From Pseudovibrio flavus (GTDB lineage Bacteria > Pseudomonadota > Alphaproteobacteria > Rhizobiales > Stappiaceae): a stretch of DNA of 64,000 bases. The notes under the pieces are model-generated. The model did not search any database and was not told the DNA's origin. It saw only the letters and a list, made by a program, of their open reading frames with translations. Positions 1 through 13,574 of this stretch are shown here, one piece after another (position 1 is the stretch's first letter; every line of letters starts with the position of its first letter). The DNA is taken from positions 244,564 to 308,563 of the forward strand of contig NZ_SMMA01000066.1 in the NCBI RefSeq assembly GCF_009711345.1. The letters are read 5' to 3'. The translations under genes and the position numbers were made by a program.

Positions 1-1142
<1,142 letters not shown>

Positions 1143-1146
<4 letters not shown>

Positions 1147-2465
1147 GCGGCAAAAGAAGCATAGTCTACTTGCCACGTATGCGCCCGCTACCGAGCCGGC
1201 GCGCTACGGTGGTTTCGGTTCTTGATGTGGGATCGACCAAGGTCTGCTGCTTGATTGCAAAGCTGACACCGAAAGAAGACGGTGAAGTTTTGCCGGGCCG
1301 TACTCACAGTGTCGAAGTGCTGGGCTACGGCTATCAGCGCTCACGGGGCATCAAGTCTGGCGTGGTGGTAGATTTGGCACTGGCTGAAGAAGCAATCCGC
1401 CGTGCGGTGGATGGTGCCGAACGTATGGCAGGCGTGATGGTGGAGTCGCTTCTGACGACTGTTACTTGCGGCCGTCTACAGAGCGAGATTTTCTCCGCAG
1501 GTGTTCCGATTTCCGCAGAGAGCGTTTCGGAAGCTGACATCCAGCGCGTGTTGACGGCAGGTTCGTCACACACGGTCACCGAAGGGCGTGCAATTATGCA
1601 TGCGCTGCCGATTTCCTACAGCCTTGATGGAAATCGCGGCATCAGCGACCCGCGCGGCATGATGGGCCGTAAGCTGGGCGTTGATATGCAAGTGGTGACA
1701 GCGGAGCTGCCTCCGGTACGCAATCTGGAGCTTTGCATCGAACGCGGTCACCTTTCTGTGGAGTCCCTCGTTGCAACGCCATATGCCTCTGGTCTTTCTA
1801 CCCTTGTTGGTGATGAAACCGAACTTGGCGTGGCTTGTATCGATATGGGCGGTGGAACAACGACAATCTCTATTTTCGTCGACAATCAGATGGTGCATCT
1901 GGATGCCATCGCTGTTGGCGGCAATCACGTCACAATGGACATCGCACGGGCGTTGTCGACCCGCATGGAAGATGCGGAGCGGATCAAGACACTGCATGGC
2001 TCTGCACTGCCAAGCGCTGTTGATGATCGCGACTTCATTTCCGTGCCTCCGGTCGATAGCGAAGGTGATCTGCCTACACAGATCCCGCGGGCAATGTTGA
2101 CTCGGGTTATCCGCCCGCGTGTTGAAGAGATTTTGGAAATGATCCGTGACCGTTTGGTCGATAGCGGATTTGCAGGACGGGTTGGTAAACGCGTTGTTTT
2201 GACTGGTGGTGCGAGCCAGTTGACCGGTTTGCCAGAGACCGCACGTCGCATACTGGGACGTAACGTGCGCCTTGGCCGTCCTTTGGGAGTTGCTGGCCTG
2301 CCGGAATCGGCAAAGGGACCAGCGTTTTCTGCTGCTGTGGGTCTTTTGATTTACCCGCAGGTTGCGCAGGTAGAACAGTTTGAGCCGCGCTCTGCGCGGG
2401 GCCGTTGGTCTCACAAGGGTAGTTATTTCGCCCGTATGAGCCAGTGGCTAAGGGAGAGTTTCTGA
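1143..2465 (+). CDS. ftsA: Cell division protein FtsA
   Basis: Actin-like ATPase that anchors FtsZ filaments to the cytoplasmic membrane. The 440-residue protein has the actin-fold phosphate-1 motif near the N-terminus (LDVGSTKVCCLIAKL), the phosphate-2 motif CIDMGGGTTTISIF in the middle, the adenosine motif VLTGGASQLTGL near residue 355, and a C-terminal amphipathic stretch (FARMSQWLRESF) typical of the membrane-targeting helix. It starts inside the ftsQ stop codon and is followed 99 bases later by ftsZ. The length and all motifs are normal for alphaproteobacteria. Confidence 0.97.
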
Positions 2466-2564
2466 CGCGCAAGCGCGTTGGGTAAAAGTTTCGCCCGGGA
2501 GGGCGGACGCACGAGAGAGAAATGGCATGCCCGTTAGGGCCTGCCAAAGGGTCGCGAGGAAATT

Positions 2565-4304
2565 ATGACGATCAACCTGAAGATGCCTGAGGTTCAGGAG
2601 CTGAAGCCGAGGATCACCGTATTCGGTGTCGGTGGTGGTGGCGGCAACGCCGTCAACAACATGATTAGAACAGGTCTGCAAGGCTGTGACTTTGTGGTCG
2701 CCAACACTGACGCGCAAGCACTGGCACTTTGCCAGGCTGAACGCGTTATCCAAATGGGTGTTGCCGTGACTGAAGGTCTTGGTGCAGGCTCCCAGCCGGA
2801 AGTTGGCTGTGCGGCGGCAGAGGAAGTTATTGACGAAATCAATGACCATCTCTCCGGTTCGCACATGGTCTTCATTACTGCTGGTATGGGTGGCGGCACC
2901 GGTACCGGTGCAGGACCTGTTGTGGCACGCGCTGCTCGCGAGCAGGGTATTCTAACCGTTGGTGTGGTGACCAAGCCTTTCCAGTTCGAAGGCAGCCGCC
3001 GTATGCGTGTTGCAGAAGCTGGTATTGAAGAGCTTCAGCGTCATGTTGATACACTGATCGTTATTCCAAACCAGAATTTGTTCCGCATTGCCAATGCGCA
3101 GACCACCTTTGCAGATGCCTTCTCCATGGCTGACCAGGTGCTGTACTCCGGCGTTGCGAATATCACTGACCTGATGGTCAAAGAAGGTCTCATCAACCTC
3201 GACTTTGCTGACGTTCGCTCCATTATGCGCGGCATGGGCAAAGCGATGATGGGTACTGGCGAAGCTTCCGGTGAAAACCGTGCGCTGGCTGCTGCTGAAG
3301 CGGCTATTGCCAACCCGCTGCTTGATGAAACTTCCATGAAGGGTGCTCGCGGTCTGTTGATCTCCATCACTGGCGGTAACGACCTGACCCTGTTCGAAGT
3401 TGACGAAGCTGCTACCCGTATTCGGGAAGAAGTGGATCCAGATGCAAACATCATTCTGGGCGCAACCTTCGACGAAAGCCTCGACGGCATCATCCGCGTA
3501 TCTGTTGTTGCAACAGGTATCGATCAGGAACGCCGCGAAGATGTTTCTCCTGCCGAAGCCCGTATGGCTCAGCTGACCGAGCGCCTTCAGAGCGCAACCG
3601 CAGCACCTGCGCCAGCGCCGAAAGCGCCAGCCCAGCCCTACGCACCGGCGCCAATGCGCGCCGCTCCGGTAAAACAGGCTCCGGTCGCTGCTGCTTCCGA
3701 TCCTGAAGTTGAAATTGCTCCTTACCAGCAGCGTGCATACGAAGCTGTAGAGAGCCTTGATGATCTGGACGAGCAGAACACTGCTGTTGTGGAGGAGGCT
3801 CCGGTTCCCCAGCCTTTTATCCCGCCGGTAGCAGAGGAATTTGACGCTCAGCAACGTATGCCGCGAGTGGAGGACTTCCCTCCTATCGCTCAACGTGAAA
3901 TGCGCGCTCACAATGCCCCGCAGCCTGCTACCGCTGCACCAGCTCAAGCTGCACCATCTGTAGAAGCGCCTCTGATGGACCGCGAAGCACATGCTCATGA
4001 AGCTGCTTCCCACCATCACGAGGAAGAAGAGCGCCGTCCGATGGGCCTGCTGCGTCGTCTTGCTGGTGGTCTTACCCGCCGTGAAGACGAGGAAATGGCT
4101 CACGAAAGCGCTGAACATTACGAAGAAGAAGTCATGGAAGCTCCGCGTCAGGCGCCGTCTTTCCGTAACCCTAACCAAGCACCAACCAACCATGGAGCAG
4201 CTGGTCTGCTGGATCGGGGCGGACGCCCTGCGCCACAGAACCGTTCTATGATTGAGGACGATCAGCTTGAAATCCCTGCGTTTTTGCGCCGGCAAGCAAC
4301 CTGA
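2565..4304 (+). CDS. ftsZ: Cell division GTPase FtsZ with extended linker
   Basis: Tubulin-like GTPase that forms the Z ring. The GTP-binding G-box GGGTGTG is at residues 109-115 and the catalytic T7 loop (NLDFADV) lies near 217-223. The globular core ends around residue 320. It is followed by an unusually long linker of roughly 240 residues rich in Pro, Ala, Glu and His, then the conserved C-terminal peptide [14 protein letters not shown] that binds FtsA. At 579 residues it is much longer than the E. coli protein (383); long linkers are known in Hyphomicrobiales and Caulobacter FtsZ. The ATG lies after GGAAATT in a 99-base gap from ftsA. Confidence 0.98.
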   Translation: MTINLKMPEVQELKPRITVFGVGGGGGNAVNNMIRTGLQGCDFVVANTDAQALALCQAERVIQMGVAVTEGLGAGSQPEVGCAAAEEVIDEINDHLSGSHMVFITAGMGGGTGTGAGPVVARAAREQGILTVGVVTKPFQFEGSRRMRVAEAGIEELQRHVDTLIVIPNQNLFRIANAQTTFADAFSMADQVLYSGVANITDLMVKEGLINLDFADVRSIMRGMGKAMMGTGEASGENRALAAAEAAIANPLLDETSMKGARGLLISITGGNDLTLFEVDEAATRIREEVDPDANIILGATFDESLDGIIRVSVVATGIDQERREDVSPAEARMAQLTERLQSATAAPAPAPKAPAQPYAPAPMRAAPVKQAPVAAASDPEVEIAPYQQRAYEAVESLDDLDEQNTAVVEEAPVPQPFIPPVAEEFDAQQRMPRVEDFPPIAQREMRAHNAPQPATAAPAQAAPSVEAPLMDREAHAHEAASHHHEEEERRPMGLLRRLAGGLTRREDEEMAHESAEHYEEEVMEAPRQAPSFRNPNQAPTNHGAAGLLDRGGRPAPQNRSMIEDDQLEIPAFLRRQAT

Positions 4305-4328
4305 TTGTGAATAACCTCGCGTCTCTCG

Positions 4329-4358
4329 GCAGCAATCCAGATTTTTCTGGATTGCTGC
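4329..4358 (+). terminator. Stem-loop after ftsZ
   Basis: Perfect 13-base inverted repeat (GCAGCAATCCAGA, reverse-complemented at 4346-4358) with a TTTT loop, 25 bases after the ftsZ stop. The downstream sequence is T-rich but lacks a clean U-run, so this may be a terminator or an mRNA-stabilising hairpin that separates ftsZ from lpxC. Confidence 0.55.
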
Positions 4359-4548
4359 AGCGCGTTTCTGCTTCTTCTACTCCGTAAAATTACCGAAGTT
4401 TTATCCTTCGTTACAAAGCGTAATAAAGCTTTATTTTATTCTTCCTGCCTGTCTCGTTATGTTCCAGCCTAACCGGTGGGTACCAAGGAATTTCTCGGCT
4501 ACGGCCCTTCATAAGAGGTCGAGCCCTATCAACAAAGGCTGGAAGAAA

Positions 4549-5508
4549 ATGACAATGCGTGTTTCGCAACAGACAACGCTTGCTGACATCGTGACCCTGA
4601 CAGGGATCGGTGTACATTCCGGCAAACCTGCGACTATCACCATGCATCCCGCAGAACCTAACACTGGCATCGTGTTCCACCGGACCGATCGTGAAGATGC
4701 CCGTGACGTTCCTGCAAATTGGCAATCTGTTACAGCGACTGCTCTGTGCACTGTCGTCGGCGATCCTGCTGGCTACGGCGTGTCCACCATTGAGCACCTG
4801 ATGGCTGCCATTCGCGGTGTGGGACTTGATAACGCATTCATCGAAATTGACGGCCCTGAAATGCCAATCATGGACGGCAGCTCCGAAGCTTTTGTTGAAG
4901 CATTCGAGCAGACCGGCCTGAAAAAGCAGAATGCAAAGCGTCGCTACATCCGCATTAAGGAAAGCGTTCGTGTGCAGCAGGGTGACCAGTGGTGCGAGCT
5001 GAACCCGTTTGACGGCACCCGCTTTAACATCACCATCGACTTTGACAGCAAGCTGATCGGCGAACAGAAGCTGGTGTTTGATCTGACACCAGACGTGTTC
5101 AAGAACGACGTTTGCCGTGCACGTACCTTCGGTTCTGTTCAGGACGTAGAGAAACTCTGGAAGCTGGGCTTTGCGCTTGGTTCTTCTCTGGAGAACTCCG
5201 TTGCTCTTGACGGTGACCGTGTACTGAACCCAGAAGGCACCCGCTGGAGCGACGAGTTCGTTCGTCACAAGTCTCTGGACGCTGTTGGTGATCTTGCGCT
5301 TGCTGGCCTGCCGATTCTTGGCGAATACCGCTCTTACAAAGGCGGTCACCGCATGAACCATGCGATTTTGGTTGAGCTTTTCAAAAATCCTGAAGCTTTC
5401 GAAATCGTAGAAGCAGGCGAGAAAACCCGCTCTGTTTCCGAAGCAGCTGGCCATGCGGAACTCATCGGCGGTATGCAGGCTGCGGCTTTTGGCCCCGAGG
5501 TTTCCTAA
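4549..5508 (+). CDS. lpxC: UDP-3-O-acyl-N-acetylglucosamine deacetylase LpxC
   Basis: Zinc amidase for the committed step of lipid A synthesis. The 319-residue product has the family motifs: IEHLMAA with the first zinc histidine, MDGSSEAFVEA with the catalytic region, and HKSLDAVGDLAL carrying the second His and the Asp ligand. The start ATG at 4549 follows GGAAG at 4541-4545; an in-frame open stretch continues 90 bases upstream but would add an atypical tail. It lies downstream of ftsZ as in many proteobacteria, and bamD follows. Confidence 0.97.
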   Translation: MTMRVSQQTTLADIVTLTGIGVHSGKPATITMHPAEPNTGIVFHRTDREDARDVPANWQSVTATALCTVVGDPAGYGVSTIEHLMAAIRGVGLDNAFIEIDGPEMPIMDGSSEAFVEAFEQTGLKKQNAKRRYIRIKESVRVQQGDQWCELNPFDGTRFNITIDFDSKLIGEQKLVFDLTPDVFKNDVCRARTFGSVQDVEKLWKLGFALGSSLENSVALDGDRVLNPEGTRWSDEFVRHKSLDAVGDLALAGLPILGEYRSYKGGHRMNHAILVELFKNPEAFEIVEAGEKTRSVSEAAGHAELIGGMQAAAFGPEVS

Positions 5509-5672
5509 AGATCTTCTGAGTTGTTCAGAGGTTTCGCCCTAACTCCGACACAAATTCGCGTCAAACGGCCGTCGACTTAGTGACGCGGCGCACGCATTGG
5601 GTTAGAAGCCTATTGTGCGCTGGGGGTTCCGGCGAATCCAATTTATCTGAGGAGTTGGAGAAATTGCTGCTT

Positions 5673-6527
5673 ATGGGTGTTGATCTGCGTGCGAAGACGA
5701 GCTCTCGTCTTGCCAAAGCTGTTCGCTTTTCTGTTCTTGCTGGTGTGCTGGCCGTTGCTGGCTGCGCGTCGAAAGACGTTGACGAAATGGCTTTCGAGGA
5801 CACTCCAGCCGAGCTTCTGTACAATCAGGGTCTTGCTCTGCGTGCCTCGGGTGACCTGAAAGGTGCTGCTTCGAAGTTTGGTGAGCTGGATAAAGTCTAT
5901 CCGTATTCTGAATATGCTCGCAAATCTCTCATCAACATTGCATACCTCAACTTCGCAATGGGCCGCTATCCAGAGACGGTTTCTGCTGCAAAGCGCTTTG
6001 TTACCCTTTATCCGGGTAGCGAGGATGCCGCTTATGCGCTGTACCTGATCGGTGAGTCCCACTTTGCGCAGATCCCTGACATTGGCCGTGACCAGAAGTC
6101 TGCCGAGCAGGCACTGGCAGCAATGCAGGAAGTCATCCAGCGTTATCCAGATTCCGACTACGCCAACGAAGCGCGTAAGAAGATCCGCATGGCTGAAGAT
6201 CAGCTGGCGGGTAAAGAGATGGAAGTTGGCCGTTACTACCTGACACGCCGCAACTATCTTGCTTCTATCAACCGCTACAAGGTTGTTGTCACCAACTACC
6301 AGACCACCCGCCACATTGAAGAGGCGCTGTACCGTCTGGCAGAGAGCTACTACGCGCTTGGCGTCGTGCCTGAAGCGCAGACCGCAGCAGCTGTTCTTGG
6401 CCATAACTTCCCGCAGAGCTCTTGGTATAAGGATGCCTACAAGCTTCTTGCAAAGGGTGGTTACGAGCCGCAGGAAAACAGCAGCAGCTGGATCAGTAAA
6501 GCCTTTGGTCGGGTAACCGGCTCTTGA
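5673..6527 (+). CDS. bamD: Outer-membrane assembly lipoprotein BamD
   Basis: Lipoprotein subunit of the BAM complex that inserts outer-membrane beta-barrels. From ATG 5673 the 284-residue protein has a signal peptide ending in the lipobox L-A-V-A-G-C (Cys 31) and then TPR-type repeats (YNQGLALRASGDLKGAASKF, YPYSEYARKS and others), the YfiO/BamD pattern. Start choice is uncertain: a GAGGAG at 5649-5654 would also fit a TTG start at 5664, only three codons earlier. The gene lies between lpxC and recN, the usual alphaproteobacterial neighbourhood. Confidence 0.94.
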   Translation: MGVDLRAKTSSRLAKAVRFSVLAGVLAVAGCASKDVDEMAFEDTPAELLYNQGLALRASGDLKGAASKFGELDKVYPYSEYARKSLINIAYLNFAMGRYPETVSAAKRFVTLYPGSEDAAYALYLIGESHFAQIPDIGRDQKSAEQALAAMQEVIQRYPDSDYANEARKKIRMAEDQLAGKEMEVGRYYLTRRNYLASINRYKVVVTNYQTTRHIEEALYRLAESYYALGVVPEAQTAAAVLGHNFPQSSWYKDAYKLLAKGGYEPQENSSSWISKAFGRVTGS

Positions 6528-6569
6528 TATTAACGCGCCCTCTTCGGAGGGCGTATTGGTACGAAACCA

Positions 6570-8252
6570 ATGCTCGTTAGCCTTTCTATCCGCGATATTG
6601 TTCTTATTGACCGATTGGACCTTCAGTTTGCTGAGGGTATGAGCGTTCTTACCGGCGAAACTGGAGCCGGTAAGTCTATCCTTCTTGATTCCCTTTCTCT
6701 GGCCCTTGGTGGGCGTGGTGATGCAGGTCTCGTGCGACATGGCGAGAAGCAGGCGCAGGTGACCGCTGTTTTCGACGTGCCAATGGCGCATCCTGTTCGC
6801 GAACTCCTGCGTGAAAACGATCTGGAATCCGATAGCGACATCATCTTGCGCCGCGTGCAGGCAGCAGATGGTCGTACTCGTGCGTTCCTGAACGACGCTC
6901 CGGTGAGCGCTGGCCTTATGCGCCAAGTTGGCTCGTCTCTGGTTGAAGTGCATGGTCAGCATGATGACCGTGCTCTGGTCGAACCAGAAAGCCACCGTCA
7001 AATCCTCGACAGCTTTGGTGGTCTGGAAGCGCTTTGCGCAAAGACCGGAACAGCAGCCCGTGCTGTGAAGACAGCGGAAAAGACGCTGAAGGACCATGTT
7101 GCACGCATTGAAGAAGCGCGCCGTGAAGCTGACTATCTTCGCGCCAGTGCAGATGAACTGGCGACCCTGAACCCGCATGAGGGTGAAGAGGAGGCGCTTG
7201 CTATTCGCCGTCAGGACATGATGCAGGTAGAGAAGATCGCAGGTGATCTTCGTGATGCCTACGACACGCTAGACGGCCAGACCTCTCCAATTCCTGAACT
7301 TTCCAGCCTTCTGCGCCGTCTTGAGCGCAAGGTTGACCAAGCGCCGAACTATCTGACCTCTGTGGTGGAGAACCTCGGCAGTGCTTTGGATCAGCTTGAA
7401 GAAGCGCGTGGTGGTTTGGAGCAGGCGCTGCGTGAGACCGATTTTGATCGTGGTGAGCTGGAAGCTACCGAAGAGCGCTTGTTTGCTCTGCGTGCTGCCA
7501 GCCGCAAGTTCTCTGTTCCTGTCGATGAGCTGCCGCGTTTGCGCGAAGCCATGGAGACAGACCTTGCCGACCTAGATGCCGGTGAGGACAAGCTACAGGC
7601 GCTTGAGAAGGCTGTCGTGGAAGCCCGTGCTGCTTACGATAAGATCGCTGCTGATCTTTCCAAGAAGCGTGAGAAGGCCGCACGTCTGCTGGAGAAGGCT
7701 GTTCACGAAGAGCTGCCAGCGCTGAAGCTGGAGCGTGCCCGCTTTATCATCAATCAGGATAGTGATCCTGAAGCGCGTGGTCTTGAGGGTATCGATACAA
7801 TCGAGTTCTGGGCGCAGACAAACCCGGGTACACGTCCGGGACCGATGTTCAAAGTCGCGTCCGGTGGTGAGTTGTCCCGCTTCCTGCTCGCTCTCAAGGT
7901 TTCTCTTGCAGACAAGGGCTCCGCGCCAACGCTGGTGTTCGACGAGATCGACACCGGTGTAGGCGGCGCTGTGGCTGAAGCTATTGGCGTGCGCCTTGCC
8001 CGTCTTGCAAGCACGGTACAGGTGCTCACCGTTACCCACGCGCCACAGGTGGCTGCGCGGGCTAATGGTCACTTCCTCATCCAGAAGGGTGAGGTCGCCA
8101 AGGATACTATCGCAACGCGCGTCAACGAGCTGGGCGATGCAGAGCGCCGCGAAGAGATTGCGCGTATGCTTTCCGGCTCCAGCATTACAGAGGAAGCGCG
8201 TGCAGCGGCTGACCGCTTGATGGCTATGAATGTCAGCGAGACCCTTGTTTGA
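6570..8252 (+). CDS. recN: DNA repair protein RecN
   Basis: SMC-like ATPase that acts early in double-strand-break repair. The N-terminal Walker A (GETGAGKSILLD) lies at about residues 29-40. A central coiled coil of Glu/Arg/Ala-rich heptads covers roughly residues 150-380. The C-terminal half carries the ABC signature (VASGGELSRFLLALK), Walker B (LVFDEIDTGVGG) and the following VLTVTHAPQVAA. The 560-residue length is normal. It lies 42 bases after bamD, with a small GC-rich hairpin (6533-6552) in the gap. Confidence 0.97.
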   Translation: MLVSLSIRDIVLIDRLDLQFAEGMSVLTGETGAGKSILLDSLSLALGGRGDAGLVRHGEKQAQVTAVFDVPMAHPVRELLRENDLESDSDIILRRVQAADGRTRAFLNDAPVSAGLMRQVGSSLVEVHGQHDDRALVEPESHRQILDSFGGLEALCAKTGTAARAVKTAEKTLKDHVARIEEARREADYLRASADELATLNPHEGEEEALAIRRQDMMQVEKIAGDLRDAYDTLDGQTSPIPELSSLLRRLERKVDQAPNYLTSVVENLGSALDQLEEARGGLEQALRETDFDRGELEATEERLFALRAASRKFSVPVDELPRLREAMETDLADLDAGEDKLQALEKAVVEARAAYDKIAADLSKKREKAARLLEKAVHEELPALKLERARFIINQDSDPEARGLEGIDTIEFWAQTNPGTRPGPMFKVASGGELSRFLLALKVSLADKGSAPTLVFDEIDTGVGGAVAEAIGVRLARLASTVQVLTVTHAPQVAARANGHFLIQKGEVAKDTIATRVNELGDAERREEIARMLSGSSITEEARAAADRLMAMNVSETLV

Positions 8253-8344
8253 TGTGGGTGAGAACTGCGTAACGTAGCGTTTTCAATGTTTTAACTATAA
8301 TTCTGCAGTGTGGGTGAAGGGCTATCTAACGGGGCTATCCATCC

Positions 8345-9601
8345 ATGCTGCGCATCTTTCCCAGATTCAGGGCTTACTATCATCTCGTTTTCCTGCTGGT
8401 TGTGGTCGGTGTGCCGCTATATGTCTGGACGCTATGGCAGACATCGGAAAGCATGATGGATTTATCTTCCTTCGGCGGTGATTTTGCCTTCTTCTATGAT
8501 AGTGCCAAGAAGGCGGTGATGGGTGCTGCGCCCTTTGTGACCGACTTCTCCCAGATGCCTGCGGTAAGGGACGGGCAGGGCGAGATACTGCGGTTCTATC
8601 AAGGCTGGGTGCTTTCTCCTGTAACACTTTTGTTTGTGCTTCCGTTAGCGGCGTTTGGTTACATGGGTGCTTATCTGGCTTGGGCCGGAGTGGGTATTGT
8701 CGCGACGATGCTGAGCTGCGCCGGAAAACTGCGTGATGGCGGAGCACCAATCTTCTTCGTTCTTGCGCCTGCAACTTTGATGACGCTGTTCTTCGGGCAA
8801 TCCACTCTGCTCTTAGCGGGCTTTATGGCAGGCGGCTTGCGTTTGCTTGAGCGCGCCCCTGCAACTGCGGGCTTTTTGCTTGGCTTTGCGCTTATCAAGC
8901 CAGAAATCGGATTGTTTGCAGTCATCGCAGTAATCGCGCAGCGCAATGTGATTGCTCTTTGCGGCATGATTGTTAGCGGCGGCTTGCTGGTGAGCGTTAC
9001 GACCGTTCTGTTTGGCGCGCCGGTCTGGTCTGCCTACATGTCCAGCGCTCCAACCGCGCTCTACTCACTGTTGGAGCAGGCGCAAGGCATGACGCTCTAC
9101 CTGATGCCCTCTGTTTTTTCGGCCCTTCGCGTTCTTGGCGTGCCTTTTGAAATTGCGCTTTATAGCCAGCTTGGCGTGAGCGTATTGGGCGTGCTGGTCA
9201 TCTTTTGGCTCTACAAGCAAACGCGCCGCTTTGAGCTTCGTAATCTTGCTTTCGGTATCACCGTTATGCTGTCCGCGCCTCTGCTGTTTTGCTGGGACTT
9301 GGCGATCCTGACGCCGCTGCTTTATCTCTACGGTGTGAAGACGGGTATTTTCGAAGAGGGTAGTGAAGCCTCCTTCTTTGGGGCAAGTGCTTTGTTTGGT
9401 GCGTTTTTGGTGCCAGTTATCGCAGTGGGAACGGCTGCCCACTTTGCTCCAATAGCGCCGCTGTTGATGCTTACTGCTTTGCTCTACCTTCTTGTCAGGT
9501 TGCGGGAGGAGGAAATCCTGCGCAAGCGCTGGTCGAAACGCCAGTCATCGGGGCAGGAGCGTAGCGAACCTGTGATGACCAAGGATATGGCGAGGCCGTA
9601 A
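8345..9601 (+). CDS. Glycosyltransferase family 87 / DUF2029 membrane protein
   Basis: A 418-residue polytopic inner-membrane protein with about ten hydrophobic segments spread along its length. The first extracytoplasmic loop contains GGDFAFFYDSAKKAVMGAAPF, similar to the acidic loop of GT-C polyprenol-phosphate mannosyltransferases of the GT87 family, and FYQGWVLSPVTLL follows. Such enzymes transfer sugar from a lipid carrier on the periplasmic side; the actual substrate here cannot be read. It is flanked by recN and ligA with gaps of about 90 and 130 bases, so it is probably transcribed alone. Confidence 0.7.
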   Translation: MLRIFPRFRAYYHLVFLLVVVGVPLYVWTLWQTSESMMDLSSFGGDFAFFYDSAKKAVMGAAPFVTDFSQMPAVRDGQGEILRFYQGWVLSPVTLLFVLPLAAFGYMGAYLAWAGVGIVATMLSCAGKLRDGGAPIFFVLAPATLMTLFFGQSTLLLAGFMAGGLRLLERAPATAGFLLGFALIKPEIGLFAVIAVIAQRNVIALCGMIVSGGLLVSVTTVLFGAPVWSAYMSSAPTALYSLLEQAQGMTLYLMPSVFSALRVLGVPFEIALYSQLGVSVLGVLVIFWLYKQTRRFELRNLAFGITVMLSAPLLFCWDLAILTPLLYLYGVKTGIFEEGSEASFFGASALFGAFLVPVIAVGTAAHFAPIAPLLMLTALLYLLVRLREEEILRKRWSKRQSSGQERSEPVMTKDMARP

Positions 9602-9715
9602 TTTGTCCTCGCTTAGCCAATAGCTTCTATCCTCAGCATAGTGAGAAGCGAGTGGTCCGGTTTGCTTGTTGTGGCGGGCTGTTCGTGCAAAATAGGGCCA
9701 ACTTGGAAATTATAA

Positions 9716-11917
<2,202 letters not shown>

Positions 11918-12022
11918 TTAACTGCAATATAAGGCTTTCCCGAAACCTCTGAGTATTCGGGGAAGCCAATAATCCGATGGCCTAGTAGGGATAGTCATTC
12001 TGTCTCGATCAAAGCTGGAGCC

Positions 12023-13321
12023 ATGGGTAAATCTCTTCAAAACAAGCTGCTTGCCCTTACCATCGTGCCCTTGGCATGTGCGCTGCTGTTTTCTGCATGG
12101 CTGGTTTGGGCGATCTTTGAAAAATATGAAGAGCACCGCCGCTTGATTCCCGTTATCCAGATTTCTGACCTTGCGGACGATATCATCTATGACCTGCAAA
12201 TCGAGCGCGGCAAGAATGCGGTGCGGGTAGCATCAGAGTTTGAGATTGATCCGGGGTATACGGCGGAAGGTACAGGCTCTACTGTCCGGGAGAAAATTGT
12301 TCAGCTTGAAGTGACCGTTGAACAGTTTTGCGTAGAAAACTCCATCGCTTGTGACGAATTCTCCCGTTCTATCCAGTTAGGACGAAACGTTGTGAAACTG
12401 CAAAGTGAGATGCAGTCCTTCTGCTCTGATAATAGTGGCTCTTGTGATGAGGCGCTTTCCTCTCTTCAAATAACCAAGCAGCTTAGAGAAATCCGACAGG
12501 AAATCATGACGCGGCAAATCTCGGCTCGCGGGGTGATTAAAAGTTACTCCGAGCTGATTGATGCGCTCTTTCACGTGATGACTGTGGCAACAGAGGCTAG
12601 CCCGTCTGAGGCGATTTCTAGAGAGCAGGTTCCACTACTTATGTTGCTAAGCCTTGCCGAAGCTGCCGGTCTTGAAAGGGTCAACGGTGCTCTCCTCCTA
12701 GTAAGGCATGGGAAAGGTATAAGCATTGAGCCAGCCTATCTGGACATGGTGGAGGCGCGTGGGGCTGAAGCGCTGTTGACGAGAGTGTTTCGGGCCAGTG
12801 CTACCAATCAGCAGATAGAGCAGTTTGAAAAAGTGGTACGCGGCGCAGCAATAAGCGACTTTTCTGTCTATCGGCTTATCTTGGAACAAATGCCTCAAAC
12901 AGATAATGCAAAGGGTATTACTCCGTCATTGTGGTTTGCCGCTTCAACGGATCGTCTTGCTCACATTCATGAGTTGGCGGAAAAAGTCTCCAATAATGCA
13001 ATGGTGATTGCGCAAACGGAGAGTGATGCAATTCTTGAGGAGCTGACCTTCTGGCTCGGCGTTACACTGTTGCTTCTTCTGATTACGACGGTCTTCTCTG
13101 TGGTGAATTTGAGCGGTATTACTACGGCGCTCAAAACGTTGAACTACTCCCTGCAAGGGCTGGCTGCTGGAAAAATTCACTTCCCAGTACCGCAGCAAGA
13201 TAGAACCGACGAGATCGGCGAGCTTTCCCGAACTGCTGAAGAAATCCGCAAGCGGCTGTGGCGTGTTCCAGCCAGTGCAGGCGAACAGGAAAGTGACGAG
13301 ACAGAAAAGCGGGCGAGCTGA
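12023..13321 (+). CDS. NIT-domain (nitrate/nitrite-sensing-like) membrane protein ending after HAMP
   Basis: A 432-residue membrane receptor-like protein. An N-terminal membrane helix at about 12-33 is followed by a largely helical periplasmic region beginning LQIERGKNAVRVASEF, the E-R-G-K pattern of the NIT domain (PF08376). A second membrane helix lies at about 335-360 (FWLGVTLLLLLITTVFSVV), and a HAMP-like segment ends DRTDEIGELSRTAEEIRKRL. The protein then stops after about 25 polar residues, with no kinase, methyl-accepting or GGDEF domain. It may be a stand-alone sensor or a shortened chemoreceptor. Ligand unknown. A GGAG precedes the ATG. Confidence 0.7.
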   Translation: MGKSLQNKLLALTIVPLACALLFSAWLVWAIFEKYEEHRRLIPVIQISDLADDIIYDLQIERGKNAVRVASEFEIDPGYTAEGTGSTVREKIVQLEVTVEQFCVENSIACDEFSRSIQLGRNVVKLQSEMQSFCSDNSGSCDEALSSLQITKQLREIRQEIMTRQISARGVIKSYSELIDALFHVMTVATEASPSEAISREQVPLLMLLSLAEAAGLERVNGALLLVRHGKGISIEPAYLDMVEARGAEALLTRVFRASATNQQIEQFEKVVRGAAISDFSVYRLILEQMPQTDNAKGITPSLWFAASTDRLAHIHELAEKVSNNAMVIAQTESDAILEELTFWLGVTLLLLLITTVFSVVNLSGITTALKTLNYSLQGLAAGKIHFPVPQQDRTDEIGELSRTAEEIRKRLWRVPASAGEQESDETEKRAS

Positions 13322-13574
13322 ATAAGATGTAGGGCTTTGTTTCTAATCTGCGTACCGTCGTCCCTACGGCGCTACCGCGCCAGGCCTGTTGCAGTTGGTG
13401 CGCTTCCATACAGGCGTTGCATAAGGGAAACGAAAGGGCAATTGCATGTGTAGTGCTCTTTTGTCGGCCTCGCTTCTGTCGCTTTGTTGCTATATTGTTC
13501 CCACTCATTACTGAACAGGATTCGAGCCGACTTTTTGGGCACAACGGCTCCAAGCGAGAGAAGCGACAGGCTAC

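Noticed and set aside
5643..7178. Long open frame on the minus strand opposite bamD and recN (511 codons)
   Set aside because: It is a shadow of two clearly identified plus-strand genes; the translated sequence has no recognisable domain and an odd composition.
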